A stretch of 64,000 nt of DNA, taken from Prosapia bicincta. Lineage: Eukaryota; Arthropoda; Insecta; Hemiptera; Cercopidae. Numbering within the stretch: the first letter of the stretch is position 1; the number at the start of each line of letters is the position of its first letter. Below, piece by piece: positions 22,915 to 34,288 of the stretch. The stretch spans positions 280,391,925 through 280,455,924 of the forward strand of contig JBAIZL010000001.1 in the NCBI GenBank assembly GCA_036971475.1, read 5' to 3'. Made by a program: the position numbers and the translations under genes. Below the pieces are notes generated by a model, which saw nothing but the letters and a program-made list of their open reading frames with translations, was not told the origin of the DNA and ran no database searches.

Positions 22915-23776
22915 AAGGAGCGAATTTGCATACATTTAAAAGTCAATAAGAACCATTCCTTTCCTGCACAGAGTGGGATTTAAATAAGAAAAGCTGTTGG
23001 ATTTCTTTTATTACAAGTCAGAAACTTAATTGGAGAATAATTTAATTAGAAAAATACAGGCTTTGTGCTTTCTCCTGAGACCTAAATGATGTTACTCGTT
23101 TGTTTCTTTTGAAACCAATTGAGTAAAATGTTTAAGCCCTTATTATTTTCAGATTTACTGTAACCTGCCGGTTTTTTTGTAATCCGTTCTCTAGTTATGA
23201 AACCTTTGTTAACACATACACATTATTATTTAAATTTTAAAAAGACTTAACGGGTCAATTGTTTACATAAATAAGAGTATCAACGATTTAACTTAGTAGA
23301 AACCATTGTCTATCCAAATCATTCTGGACAAAGACAAGTGAAATTGAAGTTCTCCTTTAAAAGTTTATTTTAAATAACTTTAAACTTAAAACATACTTTG
23401 CCAGACGAGGTTTATTTACAAAATCGAAACATCACAGGTCTTTTCTATCGTTACGTTATTATATTTTGAAATTTATATATATTTGGTACATCTCAAATTT
23501 TACAAAACATTTTTTAAATTTTTAATATTACTTTAATACAAATTTCAAATAAGACATCTAACCCCTAAAACTACAACGCAGGCACCGACTTCGGTAATAG
23601 CTGAGAACGTCAAACCGATTTATGTTACTTAATGTTTAAAAAAATATTGATGCAACATCTTGAATTATTGCCAAAAATTGTTTAGTAAATTGCAACACTG
23701 ACATATTTATTTAGAGATGTGTTTAGAGGAAGGGTATTAAAGAGATACGCCTATTTACAATTACATTACAATCTTT
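22915..23776. other. AT-rich intergenic DNA
   Basis: No gene, RNA or repeat recognised. Confidence 0.45.
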
Positions 23777-24250
23777 TTATAAGTTGATGTAATATACATG
23801 CATACTGATACGTGTTCCTTCTCGGATAGAAGAATCTAATAAATAGTTAATATCCCGAATACATCCGTTCATTTCGTAGAACGTAAAAACGCAGTCCCGA
23901 CGTTTCGCTACTATCACATTTACCGTTTGCACATGTTGAATTGTTGCTTCAAGTGTTGTTGGGTTTACCTCGTCAATGGTAGATGAGATCCAGACGAAAG
24001 AACAGAATTGCGTGAACGTACTATAAAATAGACGGATATATATATATATATACATGAGTGTATGTGGTGCAACGGCCTACCGTATCCAGCGCGCGCAGAC
24101 TCCACCTCTTGGCCGTTGTTTACCTCCGGGCCACACTAACCTGTAGACCGTCGACGCAGGTAAAATTTGAAACAAGCAGATCTGACACGAACCACAACCT
24201 GTACCACTGCTTGCAAAATTCTGCCAGAGAACCAGGCACTGAACTTTGAT
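23777..24250. other. Short GC-richer island with opposing coding-like frames
   Basis: The minus frame 23777-24055 includes STIDEVNPTTLEATIQHVQT, which has ordinary protein composition. The plus frame from 24058 carries MYVVQRPTVSSARRLHLLAV before a potential splice donor (CGCAG|GTAAAA near 24160). The two frames diverge from a small TA tract at about 24038-24051. Neither matches a family I recognise, and only one, if either, is likely to be coding. The higher GC against very AT-rich flanks suggests a transposon fragment or an exon. Confidence 0.25.
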
Positions 24251-25439
24251 TTTAAAAACATAACTTACTGATATTTAACCTTTTGAGTCACTATATATTT
24301 TGGGGAAAATTTTATTTAAAGGAATAACACAGCTTTATGACCTGATTGTAGAATTATTTAAGAATTTGGTTTAGTGAAAAATAAATTTAACTCTTAGTCG
24401 TAAGCTAGTATATACCCATGATTTTTATTTATATAAAATATTTACTAGTACAGGCATTTTAATGATTATTTAAATATATAAAAAAAATTATATTAAAATT
24501 CAAAATTGTAATTTAAAAATTCTCAAATTATTGACAACATGTACTAATAATTTAACATTACTTATTTTCTAACCTGTAATACATTTAACAACTCAATAAT
24601 CCAGCCTGTAACGTTTTATCGTGAACAAAATATATATAGTAACCTGCAAAACTATGAAATATTAAAACAAATTTTGTTTTAATTTCCTTGTTTTTAGTAA
24701 TGTAGTGCTTTTTATGTTTCATTAATTTTCAATATTTATTCAAATATTTTATTTCAAAATTATTATCGAACCCCTATTTACTTTCATAAAATTTTAATTT
24801 AGATTTATTTAAAAAAAAAAATTCTAATGCAGATTTCAACACTTTACATTTAATTGAAAAATATTTTCAAACATTCCCCACTTATTTACTGTTGTGTTAC
24901 TACCAATCATAATTTAATCTATTTTTATGTTCTCTGAATATATTTATTTATTCAAAATTTAATTTTTATCCAAGTTCTGTTTTATAAATTTATCTACTTA
25001 TTTTAATTTAATTAATTAATTTCTATTACTGGTATTTTGTCACCAAAACAGTTCGCATAAAAACATCTATTGTAAAAAAGCACATAAATTTTATATAAAA
25101 AAGACATGAAATATTAACATCAGATAAAACTAACAGACTTATAAATCTTAAAATTTTCATATATAAGTTGAGAAATTATGTTCTTATTGTTATAAATTTC
25201 AACTTTAGTAATTATAGATAAAGCCATTTTGAAAATTTGTGTTTACTTTGAAAATCTCACGTAATTGAAGTTATTTAAAGAGTTTTAAAACTAATTTAAA
25301 TTTTCTAGTCTTTTTAGAATACTTCTTATTTAATTTAAATTTACTTTGAAATTGATAAAAATATAAATTAAGAAAAAATTTTAAAATTGATTTTAAAATT
25401 TTAAAAAATTCAACTAATCAAAATTTAAAATTTTAAAGA
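24251..25439. other. Very AT-rich stretch, nothing recognised
   Basis: The most AT-rich kilobase of the window, full of TTTAAA and AATTT words, with no gene or repeat structure. Confidence 0.5.
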
Positions 25440-26470
25440 CTACCAAAGGCAGAGCTAACTTGTTTGGCAGTCCTTATCCACAGGAATCCTTTCCTTTGAA
25501 CAGCCTGTTGTTTTGGTCCTCGATCCGGTCTGTGCTAGGTCCGGGGTTCGCCTCGCCCTATCACCTTCTTGGCTCCTCGCTTTCGCTCTGCGTAGGACCC
25601 TTTTTGTTTGGCTGCACAGGATGTCTTCTTTGTCTTGATAGTTTGGTTTTAATTTAATCGTATTTTAGTATAATTTTGAAAAAATCTGTTTTTTAACGCT
25701 TCTTATTCTCGCCTAATTTTTATCTAAGTTTGCTATGCTAAGCTTCATTTAACTTTTAATCTTGATTTAACTATTTTTGTTATTTATTTCGGCGTTACAA
25801 AACCACTTTACTCCTACTTACAGTTCGTTTTGCGTTTGAACTTATTTTTATCATTTACCATTCACGTAACAAAGGGTGAGGCGTAATATTATAATTTGGA
25901 AAACAGAAAGCCCTTTGCACACCGATGTTAATATGATCGGTTTTAGGGGGTATACTTCTAAAATGTACTCCGCGAAAATCTACATGTCGGCGTCACCACT
26001 TGCCTTTAGCCGCACATTGTCTATTAAACACCCGCAGTTGAAAACAATTCCGAGCTCGACATCGTTCCTTCTTTGGTGTTATTTTCACACTGACTTCGCC
26101 TTCGTTCGCGTTTCCTCAACTCGTCTTTTGATATTGCTGACTCTTCTCACGGACCTTACCTACCCCGCTGCTGCTTTTCCCTCCGAATAGGCTTTTCTCT
26201 TTTACTCTTCACCTATCTTCTTCCTTTTACCACACCTTGTCCGTAAGAGAGTAATGTTTTATCCCTTGACTACGAACCTTGGTTCGAGAACTGTATCTCA
26301 AAGAATAAACCTCTCAGGAGAACCAACTCCTGAATTTTTATGAAAACCAATTAGCCTCCCATAAGCCTCTTTAAGATCCTTTCGGGGTAGTGGAATCTTT
26401 GAGAGACATTTGTGACTTAAAGACTGTGCATGGATACCCATGCACTTATTTTATTTTAAATAAAATCACA
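25440..26470. other. Two GC-richer islands of unknown origin
   Basis: Bases 25450-25640 and 25870-26400 stand out from the surroundings by balanced composition and CpG-containing words. Open frames exist (plus 25460-25657, plus 25876-26190) but show no recognised motif. On the minus strand an ATGTCGAGCTCGG start context lies near 26062, in a frame that closes within 13 codons. The setting resembles 5' untranslated regions of retroelements, but no terminal repeat or protein confirms it. Confidence 0.3.
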
Positions 26471-26672
26471 GCTAATTGGAAACTATAAATCTTTTATTAT
26501 CTGTTTGGATTTAAAATTACATATTGTTATTTGATTTATTTTAATTAACAGGATTTAGCTTTTTTAATTTTACCTAACCTTTCTTTTGAATTACCATGAC
26601 TATCTTGTTTCATGGTATTAGTACAGAATATATCCCCTTTATTATGTTTACAATTTTATTATTACTTATATT

Positions 26673-26673
26673 A

Positions 26674-26742
<69 letters not shown>
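26673..26742. repeat. Compound microsatellite (AC)n-(TA)n
   Basis: AC run (26674-26691), interrupted TA run (26692-26738) and a short CACACA end. Confidence 0.97.
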
Positions 26743-26745
<3 letters not shown>

Positions 26746-27330
26746 TCTATATCCTTTTCTAATATTATAATCGAAATCCCAAATTGCTTAATATGTTTAC
26801 TATCATTTATTTAAATTCAATTATTATAACTAATTTGCAAATAATTTTGAGTATTCAAGTTAAATTTTACATATTTTAGAGTCTTGTTTACTTTCAAATA
26901 TTTTAAGGTTAATTTCTAGTTACATTAGGCTATGCCTTTTAACAAACAATCCTTTTAATTCACTAATAGACTCTGGTTAACATTTACCTATTTATAGGTT
27001 GACCTAATTAGTTATAACATGCTAGGCATTTAATAAAAACTTCTTGCTGATACTTATATACTAAGTCAAAGTATTTCATTCATTTTTCAAGAAAAAAGCC
27101 ATATCAGATAAAAATAATTTAAATGCAATACGTTTATTTCCAATTCAGGCTAACGGTTGAATGGAAATCAATTTTGAATATTTGTTAATTAATTTAGGTA
27201 ACATAAGAGAGCTTTCAGTCCCTTAGGTTATTCAATTTTTTTTTAAATTTTGATTTTAAGTTAATATATTTTGAAATAAAATTTTATCTGAAAGAAAATT
27301 AAATTGTTTATATGACATTATATTACAAAA
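26743..27330. other. AT-rich spacer
   Basis: No gene or repeat recognised. Confidence 0.45.
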
Positions 27331-27700
27331 CGTAAGGTATCATCTATGGTTGGGTTGTCTTTAGGCCTCTTCACGGCTCCGATGGGGTTTGGATGTAGGC
27401 TTCACTGCATTGCACGGCGTCGGTGAATTTTGTTAAGTTCGGCTTCTTTTTTCATTTTCTTGGTCGAGATGTTGGTAAATACATATATGAACTTCAGCTC
27501 ATATATTTGTACACTTCCCGGGTCACACCGTAGCACTTTATACGGACTTCGTACCGCATATTGGGTCGTTAATGATTCTGCGTATAACAAAACGACCGCA
27601 CTCCAAGGCCGTCCAAACTGTACTGCTTAAGCGTCGCTTTTTTGGCTTCGTCCTCACCAATTTCTTCTTTCCGCCTTTTCGATATCTATCTTACATTTTT
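27331..27700 (-). other. GC-richer island, several short coding-like frames on the minus strand
   Basis: On the minus strand one frame (about 27688-27575) reads EEIGEDEAKKATLKQYSLDG before a stop. A second begins MRYEVRIKCYGVTREVYKYM near 27567. A third gives TKKMKKEAELNKIHRRRAMQ, ending at 27402. They overlap and shift phase, so a decayed gene or transposon fragment is more likely than an intact exon. The island is bordered by an X-box/CCAAT pair at 27703-27730 that would face it. No family is recognised. Confidence 0.25.
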
Positions 27701-27702
27701 AA

Positions 27703-27730
27703 CCAATGAGAATGCCGTTGCTATGGCGAC
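27703..27730 (-). promoter_or_regulatory. Candidate RFX X-box with adjacent CCAAT box
   Basis: GTTGCTATGGCGAC (27717-27730) fits the ciliary X-box consensus RYYNYY-N(1-3)-RRNRAC exactly and differs from the ideal GTTGCCATGGCAAC at two places. CCAAT is at 27703-27707 (ATTGG on the minus strand), nine bases away. On the minus strand the order is X-box, then ATTGG, then the GC-richer island. Function is inferred from the motif only, and a 14-mer of this degeneracy can occur by chance. Confidence 0.35.
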
Positions 27731-29554
27731 TGAATTTGTTTATTTTGTAATTTTGAATTTTAATTAGTTTCAATTTTCTTTACTCCAATGTGTTATTTTC
27801 AATTTTTTATCTTCCATTTAATAATTTGTTTGTCTTTATTCTTCTAACTTAAATAACTTCCTGTTTCTTCTTGCTAACTCAAACTTCGACGGTAGCGCTG
27901 TCGCTGCAGTGTGGCAAGATCGTATAAACAGTATCCCCACGCGGGTTTTTACCGAAACTAATATAGCTCCAATCCTGGATAACCTCTATTTTATGCTATT
28001 ATGTTTTAAATTAAAATTTGCATCTTTACAGAAATACTACTTTCCCTACCTATGCCAAATTTTACTTCCCGCACATTTTTATACTTATATTCACTATCCC
28101 TGATTATATTTGGCCAAAATTATGTATTTAATATTATACATTTTTGGCTGGGTTCAATAGCCCTCACTTTTACTGTTTCATTTAAATCGGTCTATTAGCC
28201 GTTAGCCTAATTAATGTTGCGTTGGTTTATAATTTATTCTAACATTCCCAGTTTGTCTAGTTAGTTATAGTTACTTTAGTTTACATTGATTTTCCTTATA
28301 TTTAACATTTTTATTATAATACTATGAAATAATTGGAATATGAGTTGATTGATCTATTTATCTATTCTAGGCTTAGTTACATTTATCTGTACTAATACCA
28401 GATTTATTTGCATCGGTCATTCTGGCCGTTGCACTCTGTATTTGCTGGCATCCTACATCTCTCTCTCTCCCGTCATGTTTATGATAAATGATTTTCATTT
28501 CAATATCTCTAACTTTGTTTTGATGCGAATTAATGATTTTTTCATATCTTTAACTTATTTAAGAATTCTTCCGCTGATCAAAATGAAATGTCAAAGGTGT
28601 TTCTAAGTGAAAATTGGGATTTGACATAACTAAACACGGCTTTTGTCACTGAAAAATTACATCGCGTATTTTTCAAAATGACTTTATTTTTAGGTTTTAC
28701 ATTGAGAAAAAACTTTTCAAATTATTACTTCTCTTATAATTATTCATAGTTAAAAATTTTTAAATTTTGTGTGTGTGTGTGTGTGTGTGTATGTGTTTAT
28801 GTACATTATTAATATTACTTTTTATTGTTTTATGTATTAGGCCTAATATTTATAATAATTGTTAATATATGTATATATACAATATATATACATAGGTTTT
28901 TGTTTTTCTTTGACAATGAAATTCAACCTGATTGAATATAAACGAATATTCCTTCTTTCAAGCTTTTTCATCAACCTCCAAATTTTTATCGACCAGCACA
29001 TTACACATGTTTCCATAAATAATCCAACATTGCCTGACTGGATTCATAAAGTGACAATGACGGATGGATCGTGGTTCAGATAGGGTTAAGCAGATGCCCT
29101 TAAGAGTGATGCCAGAATAGCCGCGCAATCCATCAAACACGGAGGTTATTTTATATTCAATGAGCTCGCTTTAAAGTTTGCTCGAATTTAAATTTACATC
29201 GTTTCCTCTCACATATTCTGTGAACATATAAAAACGAAAAGATGATAAAGTACAATGTAAAAGAAGTAATTTTACACTGAATGTAGATATTGTCAACATT
29301 TGAGCTTAACCTAAGAGCTAAGGTAGTAATTTATTAATAAGGAAAACAAATTTACAAACTATAGTTTTATTTCCTCATACAAAGTTAAAATCTGTAAAAG
29401 TGGTTTATACAAGGTTTCGCAGGCAGATAAGTAACCGATTAAAATTCATTCAATACAGACATTATTATGAATATTACAAAGCTGTCTTTATAATGAAAAT
29501 TTTTAAATATTATTCAATGATTTCTTCTTATGATATTCATTCTCATAAAATATT
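27731..29554. other. Intergenic, with a short (GT)n tract at 28769-28791
   Basis: Mostly AT-rich. A few short frames (27909-28103, 28349-28606, 28859-29083) are hydrophobic and AT-driven. A moderately GC-rich patch at about 29030-29140 has no identified homology. Confidence 0.4.
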
Positions 29555-29810
29555 TTTAAATTCCTTCTATTAGCTCATACTCTCCTGATGTATATCTTGT
29601 ACAAATTTTCAATCATAAATAAAATACGATTTTGTTTATTCAATCGAGTTCAAAAACCTATAGTGAATAATAATTGATATTACTACAGTTTTTTAAAATA
29701 TTTGTTCAACAATTAAATCATAACATTTGTGGGCTCCAGCCTGATTCGAACTTAGAATCTTCATGTTCAAAGTTTCGTGCGCCTTGGAATTGCGCCAACA
29801 TTCCAATTCA
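29555..29810 (-). mobile_element. tRNA-derived SINE, copy 2
   Basis: On the minus strand the element starts with a tRNA-like head: A-box TGGCGCAATTCC (29797-29786) and B-box AGTTCGAATC (29751-29742), with the usual pol III spacing and a GGAGCCCA end. The body, with AAATATTTTAAAAAACTGTA and a tail with AGTATGAGCTAATAGAAG, is colinear with the plus-strand copy at 46907-47175. Agreement in head, body and tail over about 260 bp supports a real SINE family. SINEs are transcribed by RNA polymerase III and mobilised by LINE machinery. The partner LINE is not evident. Confidence 0.75.
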
Positions 29811-31918
29811 TTGAAATATATCTGAAAGATGTGTATGAATCCCCTCGCATCTGGTTTTTGTCGAAACCTCCATTATACAACCTTAAAATATTGCCATGGT
29901 TACCACACAATATCATAAATAATGCTCCAGGTTAACTAAATAGAAATCTTTTTTTGTTAACCTCAGTAGAATTTACATAATTTTTTTTTATATGACTTGA
30001 TTTGGATACTTTAACAATGAATTGGAACAACAAAAAATTAATTTATCAATTAAAATAACTTAAGTTTACATTTGAGTTTTTTGTCCAGAAATATGTTTAC
30101 CCATTTTAAATCCTTATTATCATAGTTCTAGTTAACGACACTATGGTAGACATTTTGTGAACATTTGAACAAAATCAAACAATAATATGTTTTGATGATT
30201 TATCGAAATTATTTATAACAGCAATAAACGTTATTTGAATAATGCGGACCTGGTCTGACTACTGTGCATTACAAAGACAGTACATTAAGGTGTTACTTTC
30301 GTATGAAGGTAGTCCTCCGGTTTTAGCAACCGCTTCTAGATTATCTTGAACCGTAGTGTTGTTGCGTAAAGGAAATAGGTTGGCAGTTATTTAATTTGAC
30401 GCTAAGGGTAGAGAAGGGCTAATTGCAGAGCAGCCAACCGGCAATGATGACTATTACGCCAAACAGAGCGCGCTATTTGTAGCCAATAGGTAATTACGTG
30501 ACAGTATGTGATGCAATACACGGCGTAGTTTAGTACCAACAGATTACTAACGCGATAGGAGTATTAAGTAAAAAGAAACTCAGCAGCTAAATTTTAAAAG
30601 AATTAGAGAGAAAAACGCGTAAAAGTTTATTAAATTAAATTACTGAACATGGCATGTATAGAGTTATTGACTATTGGAACAGATATTGCCCGTAATTTAT
30701 ATGAGATATTATCCAAGATCTCTTTATTTGTTCCATACACAAAAGTTGTCCAATTTAGGTATTCCAATTTATTGTTTCTCTTGTAAAATTGTTTCATTTG
30801 CAATCCCAGAGTGACCTCTTATATACATCTCTTTTCGTCCCAATTAGAAAATATCTACTTCATGTTCACGAGATTAGGTACAATAATTTTCTTCAATTTC
30901 AAATAACAAGATTCTTCTCCTATTTCCTTAATTTTATATCTGCTATTAATTTCTACTATTAAACCTATCCTTCTGTAAATTGGTGCAACGGATATACTTT
31001 TCCTCGTTAGTGATAGGCGACCCTCATATAGGGTTCTTCCTTTCTCCTCTACCGATCAGAAGCGTTTGTCGCTACTTTATTCATACCGTTATCATATCTG
31101 TGCCCTATTCATGATGATATTCATAAATATTTATCAATATTTATGCCCTATTCTTCTTGATGATATTAAAACTAACCTCTAAACTAAAATAAAGAACACA
31201 GACAGTATAAAAACTAGTTAATCATTCGAATCAGAACAACGGATAAGTATCTTAGAGTAAATTGTATTACTATCGATACGTCGCGTCGGTAACGTATTTG
31301 CGGAACGTAACGCTTTATAGAAATGTACAATACTGTACCATGTCTTGAATTTTTGGTACCCGATTATTCGCGTTGATACCCTGTCAATACAATATTGACA
31401 GTACAATACTGTCCTCACCTGTCACAGGGTTGGTATTTGTGATTTATAAAATCTCAGTAGTTTATAATAAGAATTCCTCCACGAAATTCAAGTGTTCATT
31501 GAAATATATATTGAAGTACATTATTCTGCTTTTCCTAATTTAAACATTTTTCTTTGTTGAGACGTTTCGGGATAACTCCGTTCTAAAAACGTTCATAATA
31601 TCCGAAAAACATTTTTTATTCTCTAATAGAGTACTATTTCTAATTTTTAGAATTGGAGTAATTCAGAAATGCGTCAACAATGATAAATAATTTGTTGTTA
31701 AGGAAGGCAGATAAATGTATTCTAATGGCATATATAATCTTAAAAGAAATAACTACGGGTATATTAAGAAAGTTCAATAAAACTTGAAAATTTAGAGCTT
31801 ACAAACTTGAGCATGCATATTAGTAGCAGTAGCAGGAGTAGTGATAATTACTAAATCAACTACAATTATAAATAGTACTCTTCCTAAATATTGTAAAGAA
31901 GTGGGTGAAAGTTAATTT
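29811..31918. other. Intergenic, with one promoter-like GC-richer patch
   Basis: Bases 30230-30560 are more balanced in composition and contain GCCAATAGG and TTACGTGAC (30480-30501), a CCAAT box next to a CRE-like word. A 45-codon frame with a good start context (AACATGG, 30649-30786) begins MACIELLTIGTDIARNLYEI. This could be a promoter and first exon, but there is no homology or clear splice donor. The rest is AT-rich and featureless. Confidence 0.3.
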
Positions 31919-32019
31919 TTATTTCTGTTTTTCAGTTCCTGCTATTAGTTCATACTCAAGTTCAAATACATTTGTTTAAACTTGTAGTGAATGACACTTG
32001 ATGTTAATGCAGTTTTCTC
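31919..32019 (-). mobile_element. SINE fragment, copy 3 (tail part)
   Basis: CTGCTATTAGTTCATACTC and GTAGTGAATGACACTTGATG match, in the same order, the tail of the SINE copy at 29570-29690. The tRNA-like head is missing. It abuts the family C repeat that follows. Confidence 0.55.
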
Positions 32020-32350
32020 AAATATTAATTCATTAAATAAATTTAATAGAAATTAATTTTAATTTTATATTGGTTGAAAACCTTTTACAAAAGAGGTATG
32101 TTATGCAACGTAGTTGTTTCGTTCCATTTGGCTAAAAATAAGTGAAAACATATTATTTCATAAAAAAGCTGATTTTATGTTCTAGGTTATGTACGCTTAG
32201 TAGAACAGCTGTTTAACGGATAGGTTATGTTCCTTTGCTTATATTATTGTACTTATTTTATTCAAAGTAATTAAAATAAAATTTGCTCTCGTTGAACTAA
32301 GTAGGAATTGGTTTCAATTTTTTTTTTTTATATTGCTTGCTTTTATCTAG
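32020..32350 (+). repeat. Dispersed repeat family C, copy B
   Basis: Shares ATTAATTCATTAAATA, CCATTTGGC, AGCTGATTTTATGTT, AGAACAGCTGTTTAAC and ATAGGTTATGTT with copies A (1530-2075) and C (52228-52745), in the same order and spacing. It ends with AAGTAGGAATTGG. No coding frame. Confidence 0.75.
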
Positions 32351-33015
32351 AATAGTAGTACTGTGTATGTAAATATTATCAGAACGACTTATTAGTTTAT
32401 TTTCAGTGGTGTTTTGGATGGAGGATTTTTGTTAATTACACTTATACAAGTAATGTTAGTACCCTTTAAGTACAACCGTTATAGGACATAGAACACTATA
32501 GCCGGCTTTAGGTAAAATATATCATTACTCTAAATGCATAAAGCTTAACACGTAAAATATTTAAACGTATACAAGGTGTAGCTGTCAAATTTTCAAAACC
32601 GTAATTAGTCTCTCTATACTGTGAAACAGGTAATTTGAAATGCGTAACTCGATCCCCTTTATTTTTGTTTAATCCTACCTGAAAAGGACTTTGGAAATAC
32701 ATTCATTGAAACGAGAACACCTCAAAGGTTATTCCATTAGCCTCTAATAAACAAATTCTCGTAGAAAGCTTTTTGCTGTTCAGTGGAAAAACTCCTCACT
32801 CTCCAACATCCCGCTTTGGAGGTAGGATAATATTTACTGTAGAAGGAGGAAAATATACCATGGAATAATTCAGTTAATACTCGTAATATATAAATACCTT
32901 TATTACTATATATTATTTATATAAATTAATTTGGGTTGTAAACATTTTCGTAGCCCAAACGTAGGATACTTTTATTCAATCCCCCTTGGAACTCTTGCTA
33001 CAAAATTAATTCATG
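32351..33015. other. AT-rich spacer
   Basis: No gene or repeat recognised. Confidence 0.4.

Positions 33016-33087
<72 letters not shown>
33016..33087. repeat. (TA)n microsatellite
   Basis: About 70 bp of pure TA joined directly to the left end of the following inverted repeat. Confidence 0.98.
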
Positions 33088-33089
<2 letters not shown>

Positions 33090-33625
33090 AGATTAAATAA
33101 TATACACAATTACAGGAATAATTTATTGAACAATACATTCAAAGCTTTTCGTTGGTTGACATTACCAACATCCTCAGCAATTACAATACTAAGCTTAGTA
33201 TTGTAATTCCTGAGGATGTTGATAATGTCAACCAACGAAAAGCTTTGAATGTATTACACAATATCAAGAGCACAGTTGTACAATATATTACAATAAAAAT
33301 TTTGAAAAGAACCCCAATACCACAAAAATAATCAAAAATAACAAATAAAACAAGTTACTTAAGATTAAACCCTTATGTACATTTCGATGACCATGTTATC
33401 ATCATCAGAGGGTCTTGTTACAAAATAATCTAGCACACAAGAAGTTACATCATTCTAGTTTGTAACTTCTTAAGTAACATGTTTCATTTATTATTTTTGA
33501 TTATTTTTGTGGTATTGGGGTTCTTTTCAATATATTTGTTTGAATGTATTGTTCAATAAATTGTTCCTGTAATTGTGTATATTATTTAATCTTAAAAATA
33601 ATTCTAAAAGGAAAACATATTTGAT
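33088..33625. mobile_element. Head-to-head Penelope-like 3' ends with a second inverted element nested inside
   Basis: The left arm runs TTTAAGATTAAATAATATAC ... GTTGGTTGACATTACCAACA ... CAATACTAAGC and is mirrored by TTAGTATTGTAATTCC ... CAACCAACGAAAAGC ... GAATGTATT. The right arm is interrupted at about 33255 and resumes at about 33540 (TTGAATGTATTGTTCAATAA) to the mirrored GTGTATATTATTTAATCTTA at 33596. The interrupting DNA is itself an inverted repeat: TTGAAAAGAACCCCAATACC near 33297 is mirrored by GGTATTGGGGTTCTTTTCAA ending near 33530. Hammerhead-like motifs occur at 33137-33178 (-), 33209-33250 (+) and 33381-33408 (-). No protein is encoded; these are non-autonomous end-to-end copies. 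Confidence 0.8.
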
Positions 33626-33629
33626 ATTC

Positions 33630-33683
<54 letters not shown>

Positions 33684-33686
33684 CAT

Positions 33687-33731
<45 letters not shown>

Positions 33732-33761
33732 TACCCCCCCCACACACACACACACACACAG

Positions 33762-33818
<57 letters not shown>

Positions 33819-33820
33819 CC

Positions 33821-33866
<46 letters not shown>

Positions 33867-33890
33867 ATCAAATGTGTTTTCCTGTTAGAA
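33626..33890. repeat. Compound (TA)n/(CA)n tract between two mirrored PLE ends
   Basis: TA tracts (about 33632-33682, 33697-33733, 33775-33817, 33829-33862) alternate with CA and poly-C stretches. The borders are mirror images: AAAACATATTTGATATTCTA on the left and TAGAATATCAAATGTGTTTT on the right. These are the 3' terminal words of the PLE family, so the tract lies between two inverted element ends. Confidence 0.9.
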
Positions 33891-34133
33891 TATTTTTAAG
33901 ATCAAATAATATACACAAATACAGGAATATTTAATTTATTGAATAATAAACTCATAGCTTTTCGTTGGCTTACATTACCAACATCCTCAGGAGTTACAAT
34001 ACTAAGAATGATCTTATCATTCTTAGTATTGTAACTCCTGAGGATGTTGGTAATGTAAGCCAACGAAAAGCTTTGAGTTTATTATTCAATAAATTAAATA
34101 TTCCTGTATTTGTGTATATTATTTGATCTTAAA
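33891..34133. mobile_element. Near-perfect 240-bp inverted repeat made of two Penelope-like 3' ends
   Basis: The left arm (about 33893-34010) and right arm (about 34014-34131) are almost completely complementary, around a centre at GATCTTATCATT. Each arm contains GTTGGCTTACATTACCAAC, or its mirror, between the CTGAGGATG and CGAAAAGC boxes, then GTTTATTATTCAATAAATTA and the AAATACAGGAAT tail. The centre joins the two upstream sides, so the arms point outward toward microsatellites. A transcript would fold into a long hairpin. The near identity of the arms implies recent origin or conversion. Confidence 0.9.
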
Positions 34134-34136
34134 AAA

Positions 34137-34194
<58 letters not shown>

Positions 34195-34225
34195 CACACA
34201 CACAAACACATACACACATATATAT

Positions 34226-34283
<58 letters not shown>
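34134..34283. repeat. (A)n-(TA)n-(CA)n-(TA)n tract at a PLE end
   Basis: The right arm of the inverted repeat ends GATCTT and passes into about 22 A, then TA (34155-34190), a CA-rich stretch (34195-34216) and TA again (34218-34283). A poly-A to TA transition is compatible with a reverse-transcribed 3' tail. Confidence 0.95.
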
Positions 34284-34288
<5 letters not shown>

